NCBI GenBank assembly: GCA_014885115.2
Contig: WKLE02002335.1
Span: forward strand, 1-29,531
DNA: 29,531 nt
Direction of reading: 5' to 3'
Origin: Asterionellopsis glacialis
Taxonomy: Eukaryota > Bacillariophyta > Plagiogrammaphyceae > Rhaphoneidales > Asterionellopsidaceae
Position numbers and translations under genes: made by a program. How positions within the stretch are numbered: position 1 is the first letter of the stretch; the number at the start of each line of letters is the position of its first letter. Positions 1-9,866 of the stretch are shown piece by piece. Under the pieces are notes generated by a model that had not been told where the DNA came from, did not search any database, and saw only the letters and a program-made list of their open reading frames with translations.

Positions 1-609
1 AATATTAGCTCAGGACAGAAGGACGGAAAAAAATTAACAGAAATATTAACGAAAAATTAGATTGACAGAAAGGGTCTTATAGTAATTAGGCCCTTCTCTC
101 GAATAAATACTGTACCTGCTAATTGTTCTCTCTGCCGTCCTTTATAAATGTAGTCGTAAAAGTAGGAATAAAGGACTACCCCTGCCTGGAGTCTCTCAAA
201 ACCAGATTGGTACTGTAAGTATTGTACAGGGACCGCTCACCGGACATCCTCTTGACCCGGCCCGCCTCGTGCGTGGTCATGCATTCAACCAATCTATTCC
301 CCACCGCCCCTCTGTACAAAATAAAGAATCCTATCTAGAGACTCTATCTACGGTAGAGGTCCTACCTGTAGTTCTCTCTCTACTAGAGGTCCTTTCTAGT
401 CCTACTTTATCGCAGATACAAGATAGTTGAAAGTCTTTTTCGACGAATGTCACGCATCTATGTTATAATATTATTATATCTCATAAGAAACTTCATCTTC
501 TGTAAACCTCATTTCTGACATTCTCGTGGCGGAGGGACAACGTTAATCGTATTATATCTCTCATCATAGCTGGTATGCCAATCAACACCCACACATTGAA
601 ACAAAAAAA
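1..609. other. Intergenic / upstream region of the subtilase gene
   Basis: No convincing coding region is seen. The stretch holds two copies of TAGAGGTCCT (354-363 and 384-393) in a CT-rich block, two copies of the TACTGTA heptamer (108-114, 211-217), and an 8-bp inverted pair AAGGACGG / CCGTCCTT (19-26 and 135-142). The 13-mer GGAGTCTCTCAAA at 188-200 recurs at 9301-9313. The last bases before the ATG at 610 are nearly pure A, a favourable start context. It probably contains the promoter and 5' UTR of the downstream gene. Confidence 0.5.
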
Positions 610-3429
610 ATGAAAGGTAGCAACAGTAATAGCAGAACAGTTCATCTGTTTGGAACAGCAGTAGCAGGAACAACAACAACAACAAGCATACTAAGCATAT
701 TATCTAAAGGAATTATGAAAATGATATTTACAAGTCTCCTTCTCATGGACATGATGACATTCAGTGCGAATTGTTGTAATAAGAATAGCAATGTATTTGC
801 ACATGCTGCTACTGGCGATTCTACTAGTACTTCTCGTTTATCATCATCATCTCGATGTGAGACCATGGAAACTCAAAGAGAATGTCGTCGAATGTTATGT
901 CAATGGAACGATGAAACAAATACATGTTCACTTGGTAATAACAATAATCGAGGAGGAGAATATGAAACTACAGATAAAGGAGGTAATACACATCGGAATC
1001 GGAAGAATCCAACACCTTCACCATCTATAGTATCACCTGACGACTTTACGAATGGTAATGATAAAAATAAGGATGAAGGAGAGGGTAGTTATTGGGATGA
1101 TGTAACATTAGATCGTTCCGATCCACGCGATAAAGATCATGGTGAAATTACAGTCTTGGTGAAATATAAAAATGACAAGGGACGTGATTTTGCAAGATTA
1201 CATAGTCGTGGTCGTGCATTTGATTTGGATATACCTGAATTTCATTTAGCTCGAGTACGAGCGAATGCACAAGATTTACGTGACATGTACGATGATGATG
1301 ATATTGAATACTTTGAACAAGAAGGGTCCGTGCAAGCAATTCAACATAATGATGCACAATCACCATCTATCAATATTAAAGAACAAATTCATTCCTTACA
1401 AAGAAATTTACAAGAATCTATACCCTATGGTATTAAACAAACACAAGCAGATCAAATGTGGTCCTTGGGAAAGGGTCCATGGCAAGGAAAAATAAAAATT
1501 TGTGTTGTTGATACGGGATATGCCTACGGTCATCCGGATTTGCCTTTTGGAAACCAAAATGTCGTAGGGTGGCATGATGGGACACATGGATCTTGGAATG
1601 TAGATGGGAATGGTCACGGAACACATTGTGCTGGAACCATTGGTGCCATTGGTGGGAATAATCAGGGTGTTGTCGGAGTGAATTATGATTCAGATACATT
1701 TGAACTTGTCATTGGGAAAGGGTTGAATGATTGGGGATCAGGAACTTGGGGTAATGTGATTAATGCCATGAGTGCATGTGCCAATTACGGGGCCAATGTG
1801 ATTAGTATGAGTTTAGGTGGGAATGAGTATTCCAATGCCTTTGCAGATGCCACCAAAATTGCATATGATAAAGGTGCCTTGATTGTTGCAGCGGCTGGTA
1901 ATTCAGGAGGAAGTGATACCTTATATCCCGCAGGATACAAATATGTCATGAGTGTCGGTGCTGTGGATCAATATCGTAACATTGCAGGATTTTCAACACA
2001 CAATTCTCAAGTTGAAATAGCAGGACCAGGTGTCAACATATTATCCACCTATCCTAATAATGGATATCAATACTTGAGTGGTACCTCCATGGCATGTCCA
2101 CATGTAGCTGGTATTGCTGCATTAGTATGGCAACATTTCCCCGAGTGTACCAATACACAAATTCGTAATACATTGGTACGGACCTCTTATGATCGGGGTC
2201 AGGCTGGATGTGATACCTATTATGGATATGGTATTGTTCAGGCACGTAATGCCTATGAAAAGTTAAAACAACATGGATGTAAATTTGGTGGACCAATCAC
2301 CAATCCCTTATCGAATGGTGCCAAAGGTGGTTGTACACAAGATCCAGGATTTATGGAACCACCTCCTCCACCTCCTCCCCCACCCACCCCTGCTCCTACC
2401 AGGTATGAATGTAATGGTGTACAAGAAATGGAATTTAAAATTGATTTAAACTTTGACAGTTATCCAGGTGATATTTCATGGAAGGTAACAAGGATTGCAG
2501 CTCCCACAATAGTATTGTTAGATGGTGGTGGATATACAGAGAAACTTTCATTTATGTCGGAATACAAATGTTTGCAAGCCAATGAAGCATACCTCTTTAC
2601 CATTTCGGATTCCTACGGAGATGGGTTATGTTGTTCGTATGGGATTGGTAATTATACTGTTTATTTCAATCATGAAGAAATTAGATTTAGTAAACTTGAA
2701 GATCCAACTGAAACTGTATCGTTTGGTGATGGTGGTGTAACATCTAAACCAACACCAACACCTACAGTAAAACAGACACCAACGCCTACAGCAAAACCAA
2801 CATTAGCGCCAACAACAAAACAGACACCAGCACCTACAGTAAAACCAACATCAACACCGACACCAGCGCCAACAGCCAAACCAACATTAGCGCCAACAAC
2901 AAAACAAACATCAGCACCTACAGTAAAACCAACATCAACACCGACACCAGCACCTACAACACCACCAACAGTATTTACATGTTCATCCGACAATGGCAAT
3001 GCAGAATTACGCATGGAACTTACAACGGATGCGCACCCGGGAGACATCCAATGGGATGTTGTCGACCATGGAACTGGTACAATTGTTGCATCTGGCAATG
3101 GACAAGATTATGAAGAAAACACACTGGTGATTGAAAAATTCTGTATCAAGGCAAACGTGTTATATGATTTTAATATTTATGACTCCTATGGTGATGGTTT
3201 GTGTTGCTTTTATGGTTATGGTAAGTATGAATTATACTATGACAATGTCATGGTAGCATCGGGTGATAAAATTGAGAGTGGTGATTCAGCTAAATTTGGT
3301 ATTTTATCACCTGTTCCTACACCACCACCACCTACTCCCCCCGTGTGTGGTGAAAGAAACGCATTTTGTACACAACGAAAAGATTGTTGTAGTAATCGAT
3401 GTAGAAAAAAGAGGAACAAATGCAGATAG
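610..3429 (+). CDS. Secreted subtilisin-like serine protease (S8) with C-terminal Cys-rich repeats and cystine-knot-like tail
   Basis: A 939-residue S8 family endopeptidase, probably secreted or cell-wall bound. A hydrophobic stretch (about 36-50, 'MKMIFTSLLLMDMM') acts as signal sequence or anchor; Met36 (base 715) is an alternative start, but the A-rich context favours 610. A Cys-rich patch (83-106) and an I9-like propeptide (about 179-244, 'EITVLVKY' to 'DIEYFEQEGSV') precede the catalytic domain (about 271-550). The triad is visible: Asp301 (VVDTGYAYGHPDL), His336 (GHGTHCAGT) and Ser493 (SGTSMACPHVAG), with oxyanion Asn431 (AAAGNSGG). A P-rich linker leads to two homologous domains (about 600-705 and 790-897), each with 'D-SYGDGLCC-YG-G-Y'. 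They are separated by a P/T-rich linker with an internal 28-residue repeat. The tail (913-938) has six cysteines in the order C-C-CC-C-C. The protease call is firm; substrate is unknown. Confidence 0.95.
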   Translation: MKGSNSNSRTVHLFGTAVAGTTTTTSILSILSKGIMKMIFTSLLLMDMMTFSANCCNKNSNVFAHAATGDSTSTSRLSSSSRCETMETQRECRRMLCQWNDETNTCSLGNNNNRGGEYETTDKGGNTHRNRKNPTPSPSIVSPDDFTNGNDKNKDEGEGSYWDDVTLDRSDPRDKDHGEITVLVKYKNDKGRDFARLHSRGRAFDLDIPEFHLARVRANAQDLRDMYDDDDIEYFEQEGSVQAIQHNDAQSPSINIKEQIHSLQRNLQESIPYGIKQTQADQMWSLGKGPWQGKIKICVVDTGYAYGHPDLPFGNQNVVGWHDGTHGSWNVDGNGHGTHCAGTIGAIGGNNQGVVGVNYDSDTFELVIGKGLNDWGSGTWGNVINAMSACANYGANVISMSLGGNEYSNAFADATKIAYDKGALIVAAAGNSGGSDTLYPAGYKYVMSVGAVDQYRNIAGFSTHNSQVEIAGPGVNILSTYPNNGYQYLSGTSMACPHVAGIAALVWQHFPECTNTQIRNTLVRTSYDRGQAGCDTYYGYGIVQARNAYEKLKQHGCKFGGPITNPLSNGAKGGCTQDPGFMEPPPPPPPPPTPAPTRYECNGVQEMEFKIDLNFDSYPGDISWKVTRIAAPTIVLLDGGGYTEKLSFMSEYKCLQANEAYLFTISDSYGDGLCCSYGIGNYTVYFNHEEIRFSKLEDPTETVSFGDGGVTSKPTPTPTVKQTPTPTAKPTLAPTTKQTPAPTVKPTSTPTPAPTAKPTLAPTTKQTSAPTVKPTSTPTPAPTTPPTVFTCSSDNGNAELRMELTTDAHPGDIQWDVVDHGTGTIVASGNGQDYEENTLVIEKFCIKANVLYDFNIYDSYGDGLCCFYGYGKYELYYDNVMVASGDKIESGDSAKFGILSPVPTPPPPTPPVCGERNAFCTQRKDCCSNRCRKKRNKCR
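2794..2961 (+). repeat. 84-bp in-frame tandem duplication in P/T-rich linker
   Basis: Two adjacent 84-bp units (2794-2877 and 2878-2961) encode residues 729-756 and 757-784 of the subtilase. Both begin AAACCAACATTAGCGCCAAC and differ at only a few bases, mostly near the end of the unit, so the duplication looks recent. The unit encodes Lys-Pro-Thr / Ala-Pro-Thr steps, probably an O-glycosylated spacer whose length may vary between alleles. Confidence 0.85.
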
Positions 3430-4325
3430 ATGGATAGATAACCATAAAACAAAATTCAACAATGTTTCATGTTTCTTGTATATCTTGTTTATAAGGCATG
3501 TATAATTTGTAGAACAATACAAACCAAAAATATATTTTAAAAAATATATATAAGAAATGAATACAGTACTGTAAGTTAACAATATCTTTGTCTCGCGTCG
3601 CCAATGATGTTATCCTCTCACAATGTTCCCAACAGGTTTTCAAGTTTTGCATTACATCATGATGTGTAAAACTGAAAGGTTAGCCAAGATAAATTATTGT
3701 CTATTAATGAATGCAATGTGCACTGCTGATTTTTGCCATGTGTTTAATACCACTTGTCGCAGGAAATAAGTGAAATAATTGGATATGGATTTGGTTTGTT
3801 TCTTTTTTTTTTTTTTAAATGTTACAATTTCATTGTTTTTTTTTAAAACGCAAATCAAAAAGAGGAATACTTTGTATTAAATCCCTCTTCATGCCATGCG
3901 TCCAACTCGCTACGGGCTCCCCGACAGACCAGATCCATTTGTTACACTCTGTTACACCGTATTGTTACGATTGGGAGTGGAAAAATATTCAATTTGAATT
4001 TATTTTGGACGTGCCGGCGTCCATCTTTGCTGTTTTCTACGTAAGTAAATGATTATAATATGTCATATACACATTGATGGCTACGTGTGAAAGCTATGGT
4101 GTGTGTCTACAAGACTCGCCCCTTTGTTGGGGGTAAAAAGAGGGTGAGAGTTTTTCGGCGATCTCAATTTTCTTACACAGCGGGACGACTTATTATAGAT
4201 CTCATCATCTCATCGCATCATTGACACCTGTATTGACGAAAGATAGATCTGTGGAATCTCTCTAGAGGTCAAACTCTAACTTACCGTAGAGAGTGTGCAT
4301 TGACGTTTTTTGAAAGGTTGCTACA
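3430..4325. other. Intergenic: subtilase 3' region and promoter of the PrsW-type gene
   Basis: No supported gene. It begins with the subtilase 3' UTR, which is very AT-rich at 3520-3553. The 12-bp palindrome TACAGTACTGTA lies at 3562-3573. A long T-run sits at about 3802-3816 and a second at 3836-3844. GGACG/CGTCC form a 5-bp inverted pair at 4007-4022. Just before the next gene is a CT-rich stretch with TCTCTAGAGGTC (about 4258-4269), like the TAGAGGTCCT elements at 354 and 384. The open frame at 3819-4052 has no recognisable protein features. Confidence 0.5.
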
Positions 4326-7265
4326 ATGCCTAGTATCTTTAGTGGCCGCAAGAGTGGCGGGGCCTCTACTACCATCAGCAGCAGCAGTAGTAGACGTGGT
4401 AGAAGAAATACAAATGACAGTAACACTGATGGTAGCACTGTTGCTGCAGCTCAAGCTGCTCGGAGTAGATCACCACCAATCACACAACAACAACAAGAGC
4501 AGCAGCAGCAGCAGATATTGCCTTCACAGATTGGTTCGTTTGGTAGTAATGCAAGTAGTTTGACTAGTCGTACTACTCGCAACAGTACAAGCACCCGCAG
4601 TAGTCGCACTAGCACACGTAGTAAAAACACGAAAAGAGCAACAAGTCCAAGTGTGTCAGTGACATCAAACAGTAATGTTGTCAGTACTTCCGTAACCAAA
4701 AGAACAACAAAGGGTAACCATGGTGCACCAGCAGAAAACAACAACAACAATCACAACACATCATCCACAGAAGAAGTTGTCAATGAAGAAGAGTTTGAAA
4801 TTGGATATGGTTGTAATGCAGATATGGATGCCTATGGATGTTATTCTATACCATCTGCATCTCAAAAAGGTTTTTTAGCCTTTTTAGCAAAACAACGTCA
4901 AGCAGTACAATCCAAGCTCAAATCAGCCGCAACATCCTCCACTGCACCATCTGCCAATGCTTCCGCTGCTGCAGCAGCAGAACAACAACGACAAATCAAC
5001 AATAATAGTGCATGGGATCATTATTATACCAATCGTAACAATTCCACGACAGGAGGTGGAAATGACAATGACAATACCAATACCACAACAACTCCCTATC
5101 AATCCTATCGTGATGCATCATCACGTATTTATCGTGGGTTTTCAACACCCATTGCAGCGGGCATGTTTCAACATGTAGAGAATGAACGTTTGGATTGTTG
5201 CTCTATCGCTTGTTGTGGTGTATTACAATCCGATCGAAATCGTTTCCTAGTCAAGGGCATACAACCACCAACATGCTTTCGCCGATTTTGGTTACACATT
5301 GTCTTACCTCTTGCCTTGTTTATATTTGCAGGATATTGTGCCTTTCACATTCATTCGATTTATTACAATCAATTGATTGTCACCGGTATCATTACCATGT
5401 TACTCAGTTACATGATTGTCCAATGCTGCAAGGGACGGTGGAAACGTATATCCGTCCGTCGTGAGTTATTGTGGAGATTGCACCACATGGACCGTGGTTA
5501 CGACAATGATGACATTGCCCAATCGTCCTTTGAAGAAGCGGAAGAAGAAGCATCTATCAATTCGGACCTCCAACCAGCGTATTTAAATGGACAGTCCACC
5601 AATGACTTATGGTATGCCCATCACTTTTGTTTGGGATGTTACAACACCGACATTCCCCGCAATACCGACTTGGAACAAGAACTTTCCAAATCCAATAATT
5701 TATGTGGATCTCTGTGGCAATTATGTTCGAAATATCTCCTCTGTGGATGTTGTGGTATGCATTTACAACTGTGCGGCATGTGCGGGACAGCACAAGAAGC
5801 ACGGGAATTAGAAGTCTTGTTGCCCGCAAGTAAACGTCGTATGGATTACGTGTCCATGCAACCCATGATTGAATACTATCCCAAGATTTTACAATTACGA
5901 ACATCACTCAATGATAATTTATGGGATCATTATCATGCCTTGTCACAATTATCAAAAAGTCTCTTGACGTATTTGGGTATAGCCTTGGGAGTCTTGCTCT
6001 TGTTGAGTCTAATCCCCTCCAAAAATGCAGCACAATACCACCACGCACATCAATTTGAATGGAAACACTTTTTAATGTTATTGGCAACTTTCATGCAATC
6101 CTTTGTATTGCTATACTTTGTACATTGGCATTGGGAACACAAATTTGATTTAAGTTTGGATGCGGTCATTAAATACTTTGCATCAGGATTTCTGTTATCG
6201 ACAACCTTGGCCATTTTTTTTGAATTCCTTGTGGGTATAGTGTTAAAAATTACCATGTTCCTCATTATGGCCCTATTTGATATTGACATTCAAACAGATG
6301 AAGATGGATATTCATCATCTACTAGCAGTAGTACTGAAAATGGTTTATACCAACTTGTCGTATCACCTCTGGGTGGGTTCGGACATGCACCTGTGGCTGC
6401 CAGTGCTGGTAAAAAGTATTTGGAAGCCTTTGGAAAGGAACATCCAATTATATTCATCATGTACATTTGCATCACATGTTACGTTTTGGCAGCATTGGTG
6501 GAAGAATTATGTAAATACTTTGGATACCGAATGGTAGATCATCCAGACTTTCATTCTCAACGTGAATTAGAAGAGGCTGCTGCAGAACGTACTAGCGGAG
6601 CGATCCCTGATGTTGCTGGTGACGCCATGGAGGTTGCAGATGACGCCTCGGCTTTGGATGAGATTGAAAATCAACGTATGGATTTTACAGGACAAGAACG
6701 TTCTGCCACGTCCCTGGGGTCAAGCATAACCACAGCCATGGTAGCTACAGCCATTGGCTTTGCCTGTTGCGAAAATTTGGTCTATGTCTTTGTGTATCAC
6801 TCCCACAGTGGATTTGGATTACAAATGACTGTCTTGATTGTACGATCCTTGTTTCCGATTCACCCTATAGCTGCTGCCATACAAAGTATTGGTGTTGTGA
6901 AACGTGATATTGAAAACATGAATCGTTTCCAATTGGGACGGATTGTTCGACCAGCGGTACTGCTACATGGATCCTTTGATTTTATACTTGTATTGGCAGA
7001 CTTTTTATCTGGTCTAAGTCCCAATAATGCAGATGCAGCACAAAGTGCGAATGAATGGTACGGATTTGTGTCATTGGTCATGTCATTCATATGCATGGTG
7101 TTAGGTATACTATATTATTGGAAGGAAGCCAAAGCACAAAAATCAAGACTTTTAGCCTTGGATTACGGTACAGCGACTTCTGCTCTGACGCATAGTCCTA
7201 ATACAAGAGACGAAGGAAGAGAAGCAATCATTCAAGACGACGGTCAGTACCGTAATGTCGTGTAG
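4326..7265 (+). CDS. PrsW-type glutamic intramembrane protease, multi-pass membrane protein
   Basis: A 979-residue membrane protein whose C-terminal third carries the three PrsW family signatures: EExxK as E726-E727-L-C-K730, FxxxEN as F812-A-C-C-E816-N817, and HxxxD as H881-G-S-F-D885, plus His846 in 'FPIHPIAAA'. In bacteria PrsW cleaves membrane-anchored anti-sigma factors; the substrate here is unknown. Residues 1-150 are Ser/Thr/Arg-rich low complexity with a Q-rich run (54-63). Hydrophobic segments are at about 322-340, 350-366, 545-563, 582-600, 614-640, 640-651, 707-725, 800-825, 833-857, 875-895 and 912-931. Between segments there are Cys clusters (291-297, 435-438, 460-486) that could bind metal. 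An acidic loop of about 60 residues (738-795) separates the first two motifs, much longer than I expect for a bacterial PrsW. The start at 4326 is the first in-frame Met; the gene is one exon. Confidence 0.85.
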   Translation: MPSIFSGRKSGGASTTISSSSSRRGRRNTNDSNTDGSTVAAAQAARSRSPPITQQQQEQQQQQILPSQIGSFGSNASSLTSRTTRNSTSTRSSRTSTRSKNTKRATSPSVSVTSNSNVVSTSVTKRTTKGNHGAPAENNNNNHNTSSTEEVVNEEEFEIGYGCNADMDAYGCYSIPSASQKGFLAFLAKQRQAVQSKLKSAATSSTAPSANASAAAAAEQQRQINNNSAWDHYYTNRNNSTTGGGNDNDNTNTTTTPYQSYRDASSRIYRGFSTPIAAGMFQHVENERLDCCSIACCGVLQSDRNRFLVKGIQPPTCFRRFWLHIVLPLALFIFAGYCAFHIHSIYYNQLIVTGIITMLLSYMIVQCCKGRWKRISVRRELLWRLHHMDRGYDNDDIAQSSFEEAEEEASINSDLQPAYLNGQSTNDLWYAHHFCLGCYNTDIPRNTDLEQELSKSNNLCGSLWQLCSKYLLCGCCGMHLQLCGMCGTAQEARELEVLLPASKRRMDYVSMQPMIEYYPKILQLRTSLNDNLWDHYHALSQLSKSLLTYLGIALGVLLLLSLIPSKNAAQYHHAHQFEWKHFLMLLATFMQSFVLLYFVHWHWEHKFDLSLDAVIKYFASGFLLSTTLAIFFEFLVGIVLKITMFLIMALFDIDIQTDEDGYSSSTSSSTENGLYQLVVSPLGGFGHAPVAASAGKKYLEAFGKEHPIIFIMYICITCYVLAALVEELCKYFGYRMVDHPDFHSQRELEEAAAERTSGAIPDVAGDAMEVADDASALDEIENQRMDFTGQERSATSLGSSITTAMVATAIGFACCENLVYVFVYHSHSGFGLQMTVLIVRSLFPIHPIAAAIQSIGVVKRDIENMNRFQLGRIVRPAVLLHGSFDFILVLADFLSGLSPNNADAAQSANEWYGFVSLVMSFICMVLGILYYWKEAKAQKSRLLALDYGTATSALTHSPNTRDEGREAIIQDDGQYRNVV

Positions 7266-7980
7266 TGCTCCTCGTACAGATAAAATTTAATAAATGGACC
7301 ATTTATCTTCCCAGGATGCATCACAGGTTGAGCTTTCTTGTTCTACTGAGTAACTTTGACCTGCATGGAGCACCCAAGGAGACATGTAGTGTGTTTATGC
7401 GTGTGAGATAGATAAAGTTGCGAGTGGTAAAGAGAGGTTAGCGGGTGAGAGGGAGTCTTACTTTATTTGTGCATGGACAATCGCAAAAACCTTTGATTCG
7501 TCGTGTAATCATTTCGTTGCATAAAGAGACATGTGTATTTTTTTAGATTGCCAAACAATAATTTGGAGAAGAAAAAAATCAGGAGACCAAGGGAGGGAAG
7601 ATTAGATTAGGAGTATCTTTGGGGCAACTCCAACCTCGAAACGTAACAATACCACGATTTGTCACAAGTCATGTCACGCCCATTGCTACGAGATCTGTTC
7701 TTATTTCTTTTGCAGCTAGGGCGTTGTATTTCTTACAAGGATTACAACTGAAGGTCCCAGGAATATGTAGATTAACGAAATCCTACTAAACTACTTATGA
7801 GTTTTGTTTTAACTATTGGACACACACATTCACCAAACATCTTTCTCATATAAATACACAATTCTTGCAATGAAATAGAGGTAGACATTTTCCTTCAAGA
7901 CGATCTTCACGCCCCTTTCCATTATACTACATCCTCTTCTCTCTCACCCCGTTACTCTAAGTCTTCCATTATTGTTGTCT
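7266..7980. other. Intergenic between convergent genes
   Basis: About 715 bases shared by the 3' regions of the PrsW-type gene (+) and the Cys-rich protein gene (-). I see no coding region, RNA gene or strong repeat. CT-rich tracts near 7916-7950 adjoin the end of the minus-strand gene. Confidence 0.5.
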
Positions 7981-8826
7981 TTAAATCTGTGTAGAAGGAA
8001 TACCATAAGTACCTTCTTGACACTTGATGGTAGTTGTATCTCCTGTAGGTGTTACAGTACATTGAGGTAAGGTACATTTACCCTTGGAAGCCATATATCC
8101 TTCAGGACATGATTCTTGACAAAAATTGCCACCAATACGTTGATATCCTTTTTTCGTACACACAAAATTTCCTGTTTTTCTACTTCGTACAGCATTTTCA
8201 ACAGTTCGTGGTATGACATGTCTTCGTCGTACGCATTTTCCACCGTGACTGCCACTGTCAGTGGTTTTATAATAAAATTTTCCTGGTGCTAGTGCAATGT
8301 CACATTGAACTAGGCATTCGGGAGCTGAGCTTGCCGATGGACAACATCTAGATCCTACACGATGATAATCACCTTCTGCAGGACATTCCATGTAATGAAC
8401 GGACATGGTATCTCTTGCCAAAATACATGTTTTCTTTTCGGAGGAGGGTGTATTCTTGGATGGTATAAATCCGTCTGGACAAGGTTCATAACAATATTTA
8501 CCTTTGCGTTCATAGCCATCTGGACAATTCGGTTTCAGACGTTTACTTAATCCGTTTTTCTTGCAATATCCAGAGTGGAATTTATATCCCTCTGGACATT
8601 CCACTTTTTGGGATTGACGTTCCTTGACGACACGATCTCTGACACATTTTTTACCATTGTTATAATAGGTCCCAATCACATGATCACCTGTGGGACAAGA
8701 GGCCAACGGAAGCACATTTCTCGTGGTAGTAGAATCATTGTCGTTATTACTGGTGTATCGTCCTTCGGATATACCCGCATGGACTTGTTGAGACATCACG
8801 ATGAGAACAACTACGAAACGTAACAT
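7981..8826 (-). CDS. Secreted Cys-rich repeat protein, function unknown
   Basis: The protein has 281 residues from the Met at 8826, which is followed directly by a good signal peptide (MLRFVVVLIVMSQQVHA, cleavage before G). The frame stays open upstream to 9144, but that segment does not look like protein; Met at 8871 would only lengthen the n-region. The mature part has 20 cysteines in repeated units of the form 'CP-GY---G-YC' (CPEGYKFHSGYC, CPDGYERKGKYC, CPDGFIPS, CPEGYMASKGKC), a spacing reminiscent of EGF-like or TIL-like disulfide modules without matching one I can name. It is basic (many K/R), so it may bind acidic wall or mucilage polymers; that is inference. I see no catalytic motif. 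It ends with TAA at 7981-7983. Confidence 0.75.
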   Translation of the reverse strand: MLRFVVVLIVMSQQVHAGISEGRYTSNNDNDSTTTRNVLPLASCPTGDHVIGTYYNNGKKCVRDRVVKERQSQKVECPEGYKFHSGYCKKNGLSKRLKPNCPDGYERKGKYCYEPCPDGFIPSKNTPSSEKKTCILARDTMSVHYMECPAEGDYHRVGSRCCPSASSAPECLVQCDIALAPGKFYYKTTDSGSHGGKCVRRRHVIPRTVENAVRSRKTGNFVCTKKGYQRIGGNFCQESCPEGYMASKGKCTLPQCTVTPTGDTTTIKCQEGTYGIPSTQI

Positions 8827-9364
8827 TTTCCTTTGGTTGCTTCTTCGATTGTTACAATTGGCGGTATGCATACTCTTCTTGGTTGTTCTCGTTTCGTAGT
8901 AATGTGGTTTGCTTGTCATGTGCGAATCCTCTTCTTGTACTACACTACTATTGAGTCTTGTTGTCATTGGCAAAAAGTCAAAGAAAAAACTTGTCTTGTG
9001 TTCTCTGTGTGTCATTTGTATGGACACAAACGACGGTTTTTGTACAGTTAGAAAAAATCTCGCCAAAAAACCAATCATCATGACATACAAGCGAGCGTCA
9101 ACTGCGCAACCCGGAAAATTTTGAATCTCCACGTTGACGTACAATTTCGCGCACTCGAATATTTCTGAGGCTGATCCTGAGAGGATCTGGTACGTACGGT
9201 AGGACGGACCACATATCGATCGGAACTCGGAACGGAGTTCCCACTCTCCTTGGTAGATAGTGTAACAATTACTTCTCTAGAATATACACAGTAGATTATA
9301 GGAGTCTCTCAAACCCTTACCAGTTATGGGGATTGTGAGGCTGATTCTTATGGCATGACAAATA

Positions 9365-9403
9365 CAAAACCAAAACTGAGCATGATGGTCAGTTTTGTTT
9401 TTG
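9365..9403. repeat. Hairpin with CAAAACTGA / TCAGTTTTG arms
   Basis: A 15-bp stem (9365-9379 with 9389-9403; one G/T wobble) encloses a 9-base loop. The arm core CAAAACTGA recurs downstream in both orientations as exact or near copies at about 9468, 9486, 9511 and 9525; the last two form a second compact hairpin (about 9513-9530). No flanking duplication or transposase was seen. Confidence 0.6.
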
Positions 9404-9866
9404 TTGCCCAAAATATCTTGCATATTGTGATATACAAAAACAAAAATCAATTGGTTATTTACCGATTTTCAGTTTCTTTGTATTACAAAACTGAACCCTG
9501 TAAAACAAGTATAAAACTGAAGCTCAGTTTTGTACTCAAAAGCCATGACACCAATCCACCTGTTGTGCTTCAACATTTGACACATTTGTTTCCAATGGTG
9601 CTGCAAACAAGAGGTGTATATAGTACCAAGATTGTACCTATTCTTGAGTGCAACTTTTTGAATAAAGCATATACCAAAATTTTCATTGTGTTCCTACATC
9701 AAAATCATTTTCCCTCAAAATTGACTACCCCTCACACTCTCTAAGTTATAAACCTCAAAAAAATAATCAGAAAATCAGGTACCAGAATTGTGTATGTTGA
9801 CAACAGTGCACCCCCCAAAAAACAAACACAGCCACAACAAGAGTCTCATTCTACCAAAAAAAAAAT

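Noticed and set aside
2670..3098. Minus-strand open frame with Gly/Val repeats
   Set aside because: Antisense of the P/T-rich linker of the subtilase; the repeat is the same 84-bp DNA unit.
9222..9241. 7-bp perfect inverted repeat GGAACTC/GAGTTCC upstream of the Cys-rich gene
   Set aside because: Real but short; with a 6-base loop it is not distinguishable from chance without conservation data.
9355..9744. 129-codon open frame in the AT-rich desert
   Set aside because: Runs through the hairpin family; Lys/Phe/Thr-rich composition typical of AT-rich non-coding DNA and no domain or signal.
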